Part shown: piece after piece, positions 12,269 to 29,382 of the stretch
Numbering within the stretch: the first letter of the stretch is position 1
Layout: each line of letters opens with the position of its first letter
Assembly (NCBI GenBank): GCA_958450365.1
Contig: CAUEEP010000730.1
Location: 124,001-188,000, forward strand
Direction of reading: 5' to 3'
Length of the DNA stretch: 64,000 nucleotides
From: Mesorhabditis belari
Lineage: Eukaryota; Nematoda; Chromadorea; Rhabditida; Rhabditidae
The notes under the pieces: model-generated
What the model was told of the DNA's origin: nothing
The model's input: only the letters and a program-made list of their open reading frames with translations
Databases searched by the model: none
Program-made: the position numbers and the translations under genes

Positions 12269-12345
12269 AGTAAACCGGCAATAAACATATTCACTGCTTA
12301 GTCTTGACCCCTGAATACCGTTTATTCCAGGCATACTGTAGAGAC
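12269..12345. repeat. Small imperfect inverted repeat (hairpin)
   Basis: TACAGTAAACCGGCAATAAAC near 12269 is an imperfect reverse complement (about 16 of 21 positions) of GTTTATTCCAGGCATACTGTA near 12321. The loop is about 30 nt. It is rich in the TACTGTA/TACAGTA words that recur in non-coding DNA of this window. Confidence 0.4.
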
Positions 12346-14060
12346 AGGGTACTGAAACTTTACAGTATCTTTCCCGCCCTGTAATTTGTATTTCTGAGTA
12401 ATTTCACTGAAAAACGATTCTTCCCCAAGATTTCAAGAGAAGATATATATACTTTTCCATTTCAATTCATGCCGATCTTTGCAAAAACCCGTCAATAAAT
12501 TTTAATGGGAAGAGTAAGCTGCGTCTCAGAAAGATCAAGCAGGAGGAGGGGTGCTCAATCGAGTGAAATGGAGGAACGGATGAGAAGGACCGATGAGAGG
12601 GGTGAAGGGGATGGGTGGAGGGGCTGGTTGTGCCCGTCCTCTTTCTTTTGCTCTTTCCTTCTCCACCACCAAATTCGTCGCCAACTCTCAGATGCTCGGT
12701 TGAATGGAATTCATTTCATGGTCTGACGACGGCTCTTCTTCTCTTTCTTCTCCCCATCTACCCATCCTTTCGAAGAGTGAGTGAGACAGCGCCAAAAAAA
12801 TACAACTACTGGATTCGTTTGAGTCTTTTTTGAATCCCCATCAAAATCTACTTTCAACTTTCACTGGGGATTTACTTTGGAAGCAAAACTTAGTAAATAT
12901 CTACAGCAATGTATATCTACAGTAATGATCAACCTCCCTCTTTTTCTGGATACCAGTAGATTGAAGATACGGTCGTTATGTCCCTGGAAAATTTCTCTGA
13001 ACCGAGAATCTTCATTAGACAGCTGGCCGTAAATCGAAATGGAACCCTACAAATCGCAGCTTCTCAAAATCGGGTTTCAAAATGCAAATCGTCATTGAAG
13101 ACGAGTTGGTGAGGATGGGTGAAGGGATAAATTGGTGGCATGTTTCTCGCTTGAATTTCTCCCATCTGCGCCATCTGGCCTCATCTCTTCGAGCGGTCCG
13201 TCCGCGTTTTAGAGACAGCCGGCCCTCGTTCACCACGCGCACAATTGTTGGCGGGAAAAGAGAGTGAAAACGATAAAGAGAAAGGGAAAGAGGCTAACTT
13301 TTGCGCATTTGTGGACATATTGTGGACGCGGGACCGCGTGCGGTTGTTCCGCGTCGCTGCTCGCACAATGTGCGTGTTTGCCGGCCGCATTGTACGCGCC
13401 CGTCTTTCTCTCTCTTTTTTCCATTTCACAAGAGCATTTCTTGTCTTCATTTCCCTTCTCTTTTCCTATCTCTTGACCGCCTTGTGGGCGATGCTCCTGT
13501 GCATCCTGTGCATCTATCCGACCATCCGTTGGTCCGTTTCTCTTTCTCATTCTTTCTCTTCTTCTTCCCTTTTATCGCCTTTTTCACTTTCTGATGCGAG
13601 AATGATGCCTTTCTTCTGTTCCCCCATCACCGCATAGACACACACAAAAATCTCATTCACATATGAGCTCATTTCTCGTAGCAATTTTCACTCAAATCAT
13701 CCCCCCCCTCGTTGAGTGATAGGTTCTAATTGGTTTGAGTGAAATTCCCCCCCTCGATTGTTGTCATCTCGAGCGCTACAAAAAGATCGGCCTCATTTCC
13801 TCCCCTACCGTCAATCCAATGATCTACTTGAAAGCGAAGATTTTTCTGCATGATAGCGGAATGGCCGGACTGTTTTTGATCCTCTTTTTTCACAGATTAC
13901 ATTTTTGAACAAAAAAAGATCCTTATTTCAAATTATAAGGGAATTGAAGTTCCAGATTCGTAATTCGTGAGTCATGAACAGTTTCTAATCGATTTGCAGT
14001 AATTTAGAAAGACTTTAACACTTTTTTTTGAAAAACCCCATTTTATAAATGAAACGAAAT

Positions 14061-14091
14061 GGCAGGATATGGCAGGATATGGCAGAATAAG
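14061..14091. repeat. Short tandem repeat, unit ATATGGCAGG
   Basis: About three head-to-tail copies of a ten-base unit (GGCAGGATAT) are visible (ATGGCAGGATATGGCAGG, then ATATGGCAG). This is a minor microsatellite upstream of mbk-2 with no evident function. Confidence 0.7.
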
Positions 14092-14423
14092 TTTCAATTC
14101 AAATCAAAACGCTTTGATTTGTAATGCCATTTAAGGATATTCAGTTAATTGACTGAAATGTTTAAAAACAATTTTGCCTATTTATTTCTGAAAAATTCTT
14201 CTTGTTCAGAAAATTCATTATATTCCCTAGAAATTGTTCTCTGGTTTTTTAGAAAAAGCGTTTGGCAGAAAGATTTGTGTGTTTCAAAGCCTTTTATCAA
14301 CTCCTCGACTTTATAAAAGTTTGTTTTTTAGGCTTGCTGTAGTGACGGAAAGTGCAACAGCTTGATGCCAGAAATTTTGGTGAGCAGCCTTACGAGTTTT
14401 TGCTAAATGTTTCTTTCTTTAGA

Positions 14424-22197
<7,774 letters not shown>

Positions 22198-22450
22198 GAG
22201 CTCCGCCCATAATTCCCTTGTTCTTTCATTCTTTTTACTGCTCGTAGAATTCTTTATGTCGTAATTTGTGGTGCTCGTCTCTCGCACGTCTGAATGTTGT
22301 GAGAAACGTTCGCTTGACCACACTTGATGAATCTTCTTTTCATGAAGATCCCGAAGTATCTCTTTTTAAATTGTGATTTTGTAAAGAGCAGTAGATTCCT
22401 CCTCATTCTCTCGTCCAATCGCTCATTCTTTTTGCTCCTTGGTGAATTAG

Positions 22451-23130
22451 TAATGGAAGCCCCAATCCCTGCCAACAACGGCTGCACGCGAGTTGTTTCT
22501 CCATCTCTTGAAAACGTCCATGGAGATCTCATCGGCCTGCATGAAAACGGTAAATGTTGTTTGTTGCACGCACCAAAGTATGTTCGCTTTTTGCACCACT
22601 AATTTCGATGTTTTGTTTTTGTTGCGTTACACACTTTTGTTGATTCCATTTTTCTAACTGTTTCTAGTTTCACCCGCCAACTCTCATCACGTCCCTTTAA
22701 AGATCACCTAATTCAGAAAAAGTAAACGTGAGCCCATTCTTTCTGCATCTTTTCTTCATATAATGGTTTAAACTAACCGCATGCTCATTGGAGGGTGGTC
22801 AAAGATGATAAGGAATCTTGGAATTTAAGTATGACGAATCCTTGATGATATTTGCTTTTGGGTTGAATGTTGGTGGCTGAATGATAGACGACATAATCCT
22901 TGCTTTTTGTCACTAAAACCTATTGGGAGATCTATAACGATTGTGCGCTTTATCACCTAACCTTAGTTTTTAACAAAGTTTAAATTGTTATAAAATTTTT
23001 ATTTTTAGCTGCAATCAGCATGTCATCAACGTTCTCAGCAAACGCAAGTCTTCTATCCGGCTCTACTTCAACTCTTCGTTCGAACTCGACTTTTGCGCCC
23101 AAACCTTCACAAACCATGTTGGGCAACTAA
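22451..23130 (+). other. mbk-2: Probable alternative C-terminal exons of mbk-2
   Basis: Two exons, 22451-22549 and 23009-23130, join in phase 1. The first contains MEAPIPANNGCTRVVSPS and ends LIGLHENG; the second reads AAISMSSTFSANASLLSG and ends PSQTMLGN. The tail (NGAAISMSS..., S/T-rich, STLRSN) resembles the vertebrate DYRK2 C-terminus as I remember it (GAITSISK..., ASKLRTN). The exons would join the kinase exon through a weak donor, GAT G|GTTCGG at about 22144, skipping the 22197 stop. Otherwise ATG 22453 opens a separate short ORF of about 73 codons. The first is preferred because of the tail similarity. Both the link to mbk-2 and the isoform are inferences. Confidence 0.5.
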
Positions 23131-25331
23131 AAGAATGAGTAAGATTTTTGTGCTGTTTTCATCCAATTACAAAAGTTAGGTTCACGTTGATGATTGATGA
23201 TCTTCCCCATGACGAGCTTCCATTTCTTTAATTCTTTCATAAGGTTGACTGCATCGAGCATTCATTTGATTTGTCCCCTTGCAGTACCTTCAATTTCTGC
23301 GCGGGTTCGTTTTTCCATGTCGAGTACCTTACACTCCATTTGTTATTATATTTTTATTCGGTCATTATTTTCTTCCCCAATATCTGTCTCTTTTAATTTA
23401 TTTTCTGTGGCTTTTTACACTGAACTAATTGTACATAGTTCAAAGTTTTAGTCTTTGTTTCCCATTACTTATTCCATTCTTTGTTTTTAGGTATGTTCAA
23501 CACAGTGATTACCTATGTGCTATATTAGTTTGACTTCCGAATTTGTGTATTATTGCTTTAATAACTCTCTTGAGCGAGGAGTATTTATATCTAAAGCCTC
23601 ATTATTCGTATGTTCAGAATTTCTGTTACCCCATATGTAATGAACTTATGTTGAGAACCCCCGTACTACTCGGGTCACTTCGTTTCACATTCAATAACCA
23701 TCATTTCCTCCACATCGTCCAAAGAATTTACTTCCAAGTCTCCATTGTTATCTATCTTTATTCCGTTTATTTACATGTCATTCTCTGAGCAAATAAACGA
23801 TTTTTGCAAACAAAATGATAAATTCACATTATCTTGTGAATGCAAAAAGTTTTAGCCTGATGGCTTTAACAGAAGATCAAGAAGCTACAGTAATCAAAAA
23901 GACACGTAAACATTAGATTTTTAAAAGCGCCAATACTATGCCCAATAGCAAGACGATTAGTTGCCTCGAAAAATCCGAATGACTAGTCAGTCCAGCATCC
24001 AGCACAAATTCGTATGCTTGTTTTGAAGAATCGGTGAACTTTGTCACGTTTTATCAAATGATGTCGAGAGATGGCATACTGATCTGATAAGCAACTGATT
24101 TTCCGTTCTCTCGCTCAATTTGGAGTACTCTCGCCATCAGTTCTCGATATACCTCGCTTGGGGGTAGGCTACTTTCCGCCATTTTATTTGCGCAACAGGG
24201 TCATTTGCGCAAGTACGTTTGCGCAACAAGGGTCATTTGCGCAACTTTTTTTTTGCACAAAAAGGGTCATTTGCGCAACTTTATTTGCGCAACTGGGTCA
24301 TTTGCGCAACTTTAACACTGTATTAAGCACTCGAATTTTTAATCATTATTTTCATTTTTGAGCTTTTTTTTTATTGTTTTTTATTTTCTTCTATTTTTAT
24401 GAAATCTTCCAATTTTTTTGCATAATCTTCCAATATTTATCTAAATTAGTCCTTTCTAAGAGCTAATAACCATTAGTAAAATATTTTATCGCTTTAACAA
24501 AAAAGTGCAACCGATAACAATGAAAGTTAGGACAACAATAGCAATGAAATCTAGGACAACAATAAAAATCAAATTTTTTTAATATAAGTCAAAAGCTGAG
24601 AAAGATGTTGCACAAAATCGCAACCGGGCAAGCGACCATTAGAAATAGCAGTAAAACGTTGCTTTTGTCGAGCCAATACAGTTTTCTTCCGTGTGTAGTT
24701 TTGTCCAACAGTGAGATTGATAGCCGATGAAAGCTTGAAACGGTTGATTATTTGCGTCATTTCTTCGTAAAGTCTGACCGCAGTATACGATGGATGCGGA
24801 TTCTTGGGAAAATGCGGAAAATTAGTTAACAATGGTTTTTAAGAATAAACAAAACCGTACTAGAATTTAAAACAACAAAAAAAAACGTCAAAAACTCCCT
24901 TAAAAAAAAACGTCCCTTAAAAACGTCAAAAAAGTTGCGCAAATGACCCTGTTGCGCAAATAAAAAGTTGCGCAAACGTACTTGCGCAAATGACCCTGTT
25001 GCGCAAATAAAATGGCGGAAAGTAGCCTACCCCCTCGCTTGTTCTCATATCCATCTAATATTGTTCTATCTACTTTCCCCGATTATCTTTTCCCCCTTTC
25101 TTTTCGTTGTTCATTCACTCTCCTTTCCATTTACTGTGTGTTCAAAAATGCTCACTCTCTATCGTCGAAGGTCATCCGAGAGAGCTCACACAAGTTGAGT
25201 TGATTATGGAGAGAGGAAGAATATGATTGACTTGTGCGTTTGCAAATTTTCCCTCTCGATGGGAACCTTTTTTCCTTATAATCTCTGTAATGAATAAAAT
25301 CCATGCAATTTTATCTTTTCAGGTTTATTTT
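23131..25331. other. mbk-2/receptor intergenic region, copy 1
   Basis: Non-coding apart from the transposon at 24161-25033. An open frame of 81 codons at 23543-23788 is intact in both duplication copies with one replacement (Ser to Pro), but it has no start context, splice pattern or recognisable motif and is probably chance. A CTTTTTAG or CTTTTCAG acceptor precedes the receptor start in each copy. The promoter of the copy 1 receptor must lie here or within the inserted element. Confidence 0.5.
24161..25033. mobile_element. DNA transposon with 8-bp target duplication (non-autonomous)
   Basis: An 873-bp insertion present in duplication copy 1 and absent at the matching site of copy 2 (about 29094), which shows the empty site directly. 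It is flanked by the duplicated octamer CTCGCTTG (24153-24160 and 25034-25041). The first 68 bases (GGGGTAGGCTACTTTCCGCC, then on to GTACGTTTGCGCAAC) are repeated in perfect reverse complement at the other end. The ends carry at least twelve copies of the self-complementary octamer TTGCGCAA, many as GGGTCATTTGCGCAA. The interior is AT-rich, with an 87-codon minus-strand frame (24569-24832) that may be a transposase remnant. An 8-bp target duplication suits hAT, P or Merlin-type elements; I cannot assign the superfamily. Confidence 0.93.
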
Positions 25332-27487
25332 ATGGAATTCCCGCTCCCCCAATTGTCCTTGCCACCTCGGAAAAACTCCTATCACACATTGATCAGCTAT
25401 CCGACCGGCAATTATACGGAACAATCAAATAATTGGTGGGTTGATGATTAAATCAAGATTAAATTTTAAGTTTTTAAATGTTGATGTTTTAGGATTAATC
25501 CGTCTCCCGTTTCGATTCAAACCGAGGTCAACCTAACATCCGAAGAGTCGTTTGCGATTAGGTAGCCTTTTTATAATATCTTTTTGTTTATCTATTTAAA
25601 AAGAACACAAAACGGTTGCTACATTGTTTTTATTGGTTACATATCTCATGGTGCAAATACATAGTTTAAGAGAATCTTGCCTGGATGAAGTTTATTCCGC
25701 ATACTTAGGCGGCGTTGCGTGCACGTGACGGCCGGTATCTTAAATTTTTGTAGTCGCTTTTCTCAACTTTGTCGGTAGTTTGTAGCATTTTTCATATAAA
25801 TATTAAGTTATTAGGTTATTTATTGGCTTTGCCTCGACAAATTTCCACTTAAATAGTTGCTTAAAACATTGAAAAAGCAACCGTTTCTAATACGCTCAAT
25901 AAATTAATGATTTCAGTAAAAAACTGGAAGGTTACGCTGCTCGTCCGCACCTTCGTGCACCATCGATTGACCACGATGAACAAATTATCGTTGATGACGA
26001 CGATTCGGTACATTTCTGAGCTACTCATTTGTTAATTTTTTGCTTTTAGTTGCCATTTGGAGACTATGTGACTCATTCCGGGAACGGAATCAAAATCTAC
26101 ACGGTAGCTGTTTTTTTCTAAATTTGATTCCTAAATGATTTTTAGAGAGGTAATCAAAATGTGATTGTTCGCTCTCCATCGCCAGTTGCTGTAAGACCAC
26201 CAATAAGGCGGGATCGATCGGAAATTGGCAGAAAGCAGAGATGCTTGGTAAAAGTTTTAGATATCTAGCAGCAATAATAACTTTTTAGGTTTGTGATACT
26301 GTTACATCCGGCTTTCATTTTGGTGCCGTTTCTTGTGCAGCATGTAGTGCATTTTTCAGGAGGTACTTGTGGTAAGATCATCATGTTTAAATGAGTTTTA
26401 GAACAATTGCTGAGCGTCGGGAATATACTTGCCGAGCAGAAGGATCAGCCCATTTAAAATGTGAAATAAGCGCAGGTATATTAAAATTTTTTAAAAAATC
26501 ATCTTATTTAGAACAACGTTGTTATTGTCGTGCTTGTCGTCTACAAAAGTGCATTGATGTCGGCATGGATCCTATAGGTGTGTTTTAAAGAGCGCTTGAA
26601 TAATAATAGGCTAACATTTCAGCCGTTCAACCACATCGTGATCAAATTGGTGCCAAACGCAAACACGATGGACAGCGGCGTTCAATGGAATCGGTACATC
26701 TATGAGTTTTGAGGATCATAATGGTAAAATTTAGCCAGTCCCAAGCGCCGATGGTTCCTTGTATCTGAATCCGTAAGCCATTTCTTTTTTTGAAAACTAA
26801 GTATTTGTTTTAGGCGTATTGAAGAAGTACTTTCTGGTCGGCTGGCTCGGTCAATCGGCGGATCACCTCCACTCAAAAGAGGAAAAGCCACCACAGCACT
26901 TTTAGCTTCGAATACTGCATATGCCGAACAGGCAAGAGGAAATTCTTTAGTTAAACACTTACAATTTTAGTTGATTGCTCTTTCGCGACAACCTGTGATT
27001 TCTGAGCGAAAAGCGGCAACTTTAACGACTCGCCATGCTCAATCATCGTCTCCAACAGTCAGCGAGGAAAACGACAATGTTGTTCAGGTTATTGATTATT
27101 GTAGTTAATACTCAATTTTTAAATTTATAGAGAGAATCCGCTGATTCTGACTCGAAGAAGCCCCCAACTTTAGAAGAAAAACTTCCTAGTGTTAACAATG
27201 TAAGCATGCTTTTGCTTTTTCCTACTTACGGAAGAAATTTAGGAATCTAATGACGAGGGGAAGTTTATTGTGTATGAGTATGAAATTTATCCTGGCGACG
27301 AAGGAAGCGCTGAATCAGGATCGAAACCACGCAGCTGGCCATCTGAGGGTAAACACCGAATATCTTTGATGCCTCAAGATAAAAACGAAACTGGTTGGCA
27401 CATTTTTAATTAGGAAATTTTTCATCAATTGCTTTAGATACTAGCAATTTACCCGATCCAAGCGAGAATGTGATCGAGACCCGGTAA
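25332..27487 (+). CDS. Nuclear hormone receptor lacking a ligand-binding domain (copy 1)
   Basis: Twelve-odd short exons join in frame from ATG 25332 (MEFPLPQLSLPPRKNSY). An acidic segment (DDDSLPFGDYVT, then IKIYTRGNQNVIVRSP) precedes a C4-type receptor DNA-binding domain. Finger 1 is CLVCDTVTSGFHFGAVSCAA, continuing CSAFFRR. Finger 2 is YTC-x9-C, then EQRCYCRACRLQKCID and GMDPIAVQPHRDQIGAKRK. The P-box (CAACSAFF) is the divergent type of the expanded nematode receptors. The hinge continues in frame until the duplication joint, where GAG ACC is followed by CGG TAA, ending the protein NVIETR at 27487. The ligand-binding domain is absent. Splicing at the imported donor (GAGACCCG|GTAAATG) into the exon at 27943 would replace the stop with a shifted-frame tail of about 40 residues. 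One intron has a GC donor (CAG|GCAAGAGG). Confidence 0.85.
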
Positions 27488-27942
27488 ATGTTGTTTGTTG
27501 CACGCACCAAAGTATGTTCGCTTTTTGCACCACTAATTTCGATGTTTTGTTTTTGTTGCGTTACATACTTTTGTTGATTCCATTTTTCTAACTGTTTCTA
27601 GTTTCACCCGCCAACTCTCATCACGTCCCTTTAAAGATCACCTAATTCAGAAAAAGTAAACGTGAGCCCATTCTTTCTGCATCTTTTCTTCATATAATGG
27701 TTTAAACTAACCGCATGTCCATTGGGGAGTTGTCAAAGATGATAAGGGATCTTGGAATTTAAGTATGACGAATCCTTGATGATGTTTGCTTTTGGGTTGA
27801 ATGTTGGTGGCTGAATGATAGACGACATAATTCTTGCTTTTTGTCACTAAAACCTATTGGGAGATCTATAACGATTGTGCGCTTTATCACCTAACCTTAG
27901 TTTTTAACAAAGTTTAAATTGTTATAAAATTTTTATTTTTAG

Positions 27943-28064
27943 CTGCAATCAGCATGTCATCAACGTTCTCAGCAAACGCAAGTCTTCTATCCGGCTCTAC
28001 TTCAACTCTTCGTTCGAACTCGACTTTTGCACCCAAACCTTCACAAACCATGTTGGGCAACTAA
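27943..28064 (+). pseudogene. Orphan duplicate of the last mbk-2 exon
   Basis: Copy 2 of the exon at 23009-23130, with its acceptor (ATTTTTAG) and stop codon intact. The copy is almost identical; GCG to GCA in one codon is a silent change. It is cut off from mbk-2 by the copy 1 receptor gene. It can only be used by read-through splicing from the copy 1 receptor (donor at 27484), in which case it is read in another frame that stays open to a TGA near 28073. Confidence 0.7.
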
Positions 28065-29382
28065 AAGAATGAGTAAGATTTTTGTGCTGCTTTCATTCAA
28101 TTACAAAGTTAGGTTCACGTTGATGATTGATGATCTTCCCCATGACGAGCTTCCATTTCTTTAATTCTTTCATAAGGTTGACTGCATCGAGCATTCATTT
28201 GATTTGTCCCCTTGCAGTACCTTCAATATCTGCGCGGGTTCGTTTTTCCATGTCGAGTACCTTACACTCCATTTGTTATTATATTTTTTTTCGGTCATTA
28301 TTTTCTTCCCCAATATCTGTCTTTTAATTTATTTTCTGTGGCTTTTTACACTGAACTAATTGTACATAGTTCAAATTTTTAGTCTTTGTTTCCCATTACT
28401 TATTTCATTCTTTGTTTTTAGGTATGTTCAACACAGTGATTACCTATGTGCTATATTAGTTTGACTTTCGAATTTGTGTATTATTGCTTTAATAACTCTC
28501 TTGAGCGAGGAGTATTTATATCTAAAGCCTCATTATTCGTATGTTCAGAATTTCTGTTACCCCATATGTAATGAACTTATGTTGAGAACCCCCGTACTAC
28601 TCGGGCCACTTCGTTTCACATTCAATAACCATCATTTCCTCCACATCGTCCAAAGAATTTACTTCCAAGTCTCCATTGTTATCTATCTTTATTCCGTTTA
28701 TTTACATGTCATTCTCTGAGCAAATAAACGATTTTTGCAAACAAAATGATAAATTCACATTATCTTGTGAATGCCAAAAAGTTTTAGCCTGATGGCTTTA
28801 ACAGAAGATCAAGAAGCTACAGTAATCAAAAAGACACGTAAACATTAATTTTTAAAAGCGCCAATACTATGCCCAATAGCAAGACGATTAGTTGCCTCGA
28901 AAAATCCGAATGACTAGTCAGTCCAGCATCCAGCACAAATTCGTATGCTTGTTTTGAAGAATCGGTGAACTTTGTCACGTTTTATCAAATGGTGTCGAGA
29001 GATGGCATACTGATCTGATAAGCAACTGATTTTCCGTTCTCTCGCTCAATTTGGAGTACTCTCGCCATCAGTTCTCGATATACCTCGCTTGTTCTCATAT
29101 CCATCCAATATTGTTCTATCTACTTTCCACCGATTATCTTTTTCCCCTTTCTTTTCGTTGTTCATTCACTCTCCTTTTCATTTACTGTGTGTTCAAAAAT
29201 GCTCACTCTCTATCGTCGAAGGTCATCCGAGAGAGCTCACACAAGTTGAGTTGATTATGGAGAGAGGAAGAATATGATTGACTTGTGTATTTGCAAATTT
29301 TCCCTCTCGATGGGAACCTTTTTTCTTTATAATCTCTGTAATGAATAAAATCCATACAATTTTATCTTTTTAGGTTTATTTT
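28065..29382. other. Intergenic region upstream of receptor copy 2
   Basis: Duplicate of 23131-25331 minus the transposon. It shows the uninterrupted insertion site ACCTCGCTTGTTCTC near 29092. It holds the promoter of the copy 2 receptor. No gene is recognised. Confidence 0.5.

Larger units (their letters stand above)
11793..14423. other. Long upstream region of mbk-2 with GC-richer islands
   Basis: There is no convincing coding exon over 2.6 kb. Against an AT-rich background, two purine- or GC-richer islands stand out: about 12510-12800 (AGGAGGAGGGG, GGGATGGGTGGAGGGG) and about 13130-13540 (CGAGCGGTCCGTCCGCG, GGGACCGCGTGCGG). Many overlapping open frames there reflect composition only. The islands resemble others inside mbk-2 introns and may mark promoters or enhancers. 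Small repeats are listed separately. Confidence 0.4.
22549..27482. repeat. Tandem duplication, copy 1
   Basis: The sequence beginning GGTAAATGTTGTTTGTTGC at 22549 recurs at 27483 and can be followed base by base to GTGATCGAGACCC, which ends copy 1 at 27482 and copy 2 at 31530. The copies are nearly identical. They differ by scattered substitutions, 1-5 nt indels and one 881-nt insertion (transposon plus target duplication) in copy 1. The unit runs from the last mbk-2 intron, through its final exon and 3' region, into the hinge-coding exon of the nuclear receptor gene. The joint has only one base of microhomology (C), which points to end joining or template switching. Confidence 0.97.

Noticed and set aside
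13181..13637. Several overlapping open frames on both strands (up to 130 codons)
   Set aside because: All frames are open because of local GC-rich composition; no splice sites link them to mbk-2 and no domain is seen.
23543..23788. 81-codon open frame conserved in both duplication copies (also 28474-28719)
   Set aside because: Conservation is explained by the recent duplication; there is no motif, start context or splice structure.
24569..24832. 87-codon minus-strand frame inside the transposon, considered as a transposase gene
   Set aside because: Too short and without a catalytic signature that I can recognise; kept only as a possible remnant.
26050..26103. Copy 1 receptor as a simple pseudogene
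   Set aside because: Its frame is intact from start codon to the joint, with all finger cysteines and splice sites kept, so a functional short protein is plausible.
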